A stretch of DNA of 62,391 nucleotides from assembly GCF_027532025.1 (NCBI RefSeq), contig NZ_JAPZSY010000035.1, positions 1-62,391 of the forward strand. Direction: 5' to 3'. Source of the DNA: Inhella sp. Its GTDB lineage: Bacteria; Pseudomonadota; Gammaproteobacteria; Burkholderiales; Burkholderiaceae_C. Shown piece after piece: positions 61,087 to 62,391 of the stretch. Within the stretch, counting starts at the first letter, position 1. Each line of letters opens with the position of its first letter. The position numbers were made by a program, and so were the translations under genes. The notes beneath the pieces were generated by a model, which ran no database searches, was not told where the DNA came from, and saw nothing but the letters and a program-made list of their open reading frames with translations.

Positions 61087-62045
61087 GCGGTTCGCCAGGC
61101 GTCTTGGGGGCCGAGTGCGGCCGGGGCTTGCGAAAGGCGCTGGCGTGCGGCGGCATCGTCCAGCAGGTGGGCGCGCCACCAGTCGGTGGTGACGGCGCGG
61201 ATGAGGTCGCGGTGGCGTTCGGTCTGGGCCACGGCCGGCTCGGGGCGCGGGCGCCACTGGCGCTGGCCCTGGGCGTTGCCCGAGAAGGTGGCGTGGTCGG
61301 CCCCGTCCAGCCACAGCTCGGCCTTGCGGCCGGGCGGCAGGGCCTCGAAAACGCGGCGCCGGTGGTCGCCGCGGCTGGCCCGCTCGCTGCCGACGGCGGC
61401 GAAGGGGTCGGTGTCGAACGACCCCGTCAAGCACAGCACCGGTCGCTGGATGCCGTCAAAACCGCCATCGCCCTGCGGGGGCGGCGACGGGCTGAAGGCC
61501 GCAAAGGCACGCGGCCGAGGGTCGCTCAGCGGCGCGGGGCCACCCTGGCCGAAGCGCTGCCCCGCCACCGCCAGCGTGGTGTGCGCGCCGAACGAGTGGC
61601 CGGCCAGGCCGATGGCGTCCAAGCGCAGACGGGCCAGCGCCGGGTCGCCCGCTGCCTGACGGCGGCTCAGCTCGTCCAGCACGAAGCGCACATCCAAGCC
61701 ACGGGCGATCAGCTGTTCGGCACTGGCGGCCTGCTGCAGACGGCGCCATCCGCCCTCGCGCCACACCTCGGTGTCGCTGCCCGGGTGTTGCAGCTGCAAG
61801 GTGGCGAAGCCCGCCTCCAACCACGCTTGCACCCAATCCCGCCCGGCTTGCAAGCTGCCGCCCAGACCATGGCTGAACAGCACCAAGGGCACGCGGTCGG
61901 CGCTGGACCCCGCAGGCCAGCGCAGGTGCAGCGGCAGTTCGCGCTGGCGGCTGGGGTCAAGCCAACGCGTCTCGGCCGCCGCGAAGGCTGGCGCAAGGCC
62001 CACCGTGGTGGCCAGCAGGGTGAGAAGGCGTCGACGCTGGAGCAT
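61083..62045 (-). CDS. Exported alpha/beta hydrolase
   Basis: A 320-residue hydrolase with a twin-arginine-like signal (MLQRRRLLTLLATTVGLAPAFA). The alpha/beta fold has the nucleophile in GLAGHSFGAHTT, an oxyanion-hole FSHGLGGS, and a late WLDGADHATF with the catalytic histidine. It resembles the platelet-activating-factor acetylhydrolase/dienelactone group. It heads a three-gene operon with DUF1800 and DUF1501 genes, each carrying a twin-arginine-like signal. Confidence 0.88.
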   Translation of the reverse strand: MLQRRRLLTLLATTVGLAPAFAAAETRWLDPSRQRELPLHLRWPAGSSADRVPLVLFSHGLGGSLQAGRDWVQAWLEAGFATLQLQHPGSDTEVWREGGWRRLQQAASAEQLIARGLDVRFVLDELSRRQAAGDPALARLRLDAIGLAGHSFGAHTTLAVAGQRFGQGGPAPLSDPRPRAFAAFSPSPPPQGDGGFDGIQRPVLCLTGSFDTDPFAAVGSERASRGDHRRRVFEALPPGRKAELWLDGADHATFSGNAQGQRQWRPRPEPAVAQTERHRDLIRAVTTDWWRAHLLDDAAARQRLSQAPAALGPQDAWRTA

Positions 62046-62391
62046 GAACGAAGCATGCCGCCTTCAGCCCCACGGCGACGTGACCGCTTTGCAAAGAAAC
62101 CTTGCTGAGCCCGCCCGTGGTTCGCGTCCGTCGGCGGCAAGCGCCGGGGTCGTGGGCGTCCGATGGGGCGCGCAGGAACGGCAAAAGGGGGTTGGCTGCC
62201 CCCAAGGCCCCGCTCGGACGGGTCGCGACGCTGTCCCGAAAAGATAAGTCGTCGGACTTGCAAAATCCATTTCCACCCGAACAGGCGGTGTTGAAGTGGC
62301 GGGGGATTGGGCGGTGATCAAGTTGCCGAGCCCTGAGGCGATCCGAGCGTCGGCCGAGTCAGGGCGGCGGCATACATGGCCAGGCCAGTCA
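62046..62391. other. Window-end gap, no supported gene
   Basis: The last 346 bases lie upstream of the leftward hydrolase operon and should contain its promoter. A GTG-initiated open frame starts at 62314 and runs off the end (26 codons) but has no recognisable motif or clear ribosome-binding site. Nothing else can be supported. Confidence 0.4.

Noticed and set aside
62064-62321. Minus-strand frame containing MDFASPTTYLF, reminiscent of the start of DsbA-like isomerases
   Set aside because: Only about ten residues resemble that family; the following residues do not, and no ribosome-binding site or continuation was found.

Overview
The window is a GC-rich chromosomal segment from a betaproteobacterium, most likely Burkholderiales (Comamonadaceae/Sphaerotilaceae type). 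The evidence is the gene order rpmH-rnpA-yidD-yidC-mnmE facing away from dnaA-dnaN-gyrB, the coding style, a PEP-CTERM protein, and intergenic repeats typical of that order. Exact genus cannot be read from the sequence alone. No rRNA, tRNA, CRISPR array, integrase or intact insertion sequence was seen.

Layout. 0.1-5.2 kb: a PaiB-like FMN protein, a LytS/LytR-type two-component pair, a chromate transporter and a small unknown protein. 5.4-16.5 kb: katG, a 2TM protein, an SOS-associated SRAP peptidase, a degenerate HD-GYP protein, a zinc-ribbon membrane protein, a LysE exporter with a cytochrome P450, a Gfo/Idh/MocA oxidoreductase behind a LacI-like palindrome, an AraC regulator and a secreted metallo-beta-lactamase-fold protein. 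16.5-25.1 kb: a POT peptide transporter, two envelope proteins (one OmpA-like), glutamate dehydrogenase, a KefB/C-type antiporter and a PEP-CTERM serine protease.

25.1-35.2 kb is the replication-origin neighbourhood. mnmE, yidC, yidD, rnpA and rpmH run leftward; dnaA, dnaN and gyrB run rightward. The 370-base rpmH-dnaA gap carries a perfect DnaA box, a near-perfect one overlapping the dnaA leader, and recognisable promoters. A further perfect DnaA box lies inside rnpA, in a family-atypical insertion.

35.3-46.4 kb, directly behind the gyrB terminator, is the most striking region. It is a six-gene leftward operon: NERD nuclease, SNF2/RapA-like helicase, AIPR protein, type III-like DNA methyltransferase, RhuM-like protein and type III-like Res helicase-nuclease. 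The last five are joined by overlapping or nearly abutting stop/start codons. It combines two helicases, one modification enzyme and three separate candidate PD-(D/E)XK nuclease domains. I read it as a composite anti-phage or R-M-derived defence system. The methyltransferase is visibly poorer in GC over most of its length, which suggests horizontal exchange.

46.6-62.4 kb: a SUV3-like RNA helicase, a class V aminotransferase, a CoA-transferase, a MipA/OmpV outer-membrane protein with a 16-base palindrome in its promoter region, a lipocalin, a decayed fic remnant, a DUF2242-like lipoprotein, cspA and infA side by side, the malic enzyme MaeB, a diguanylate cyclase, and a three-gene operon (alpha/beta hydrolase, DUF1800, DUF1501) whose products all start with twin-arginine-like export signals.
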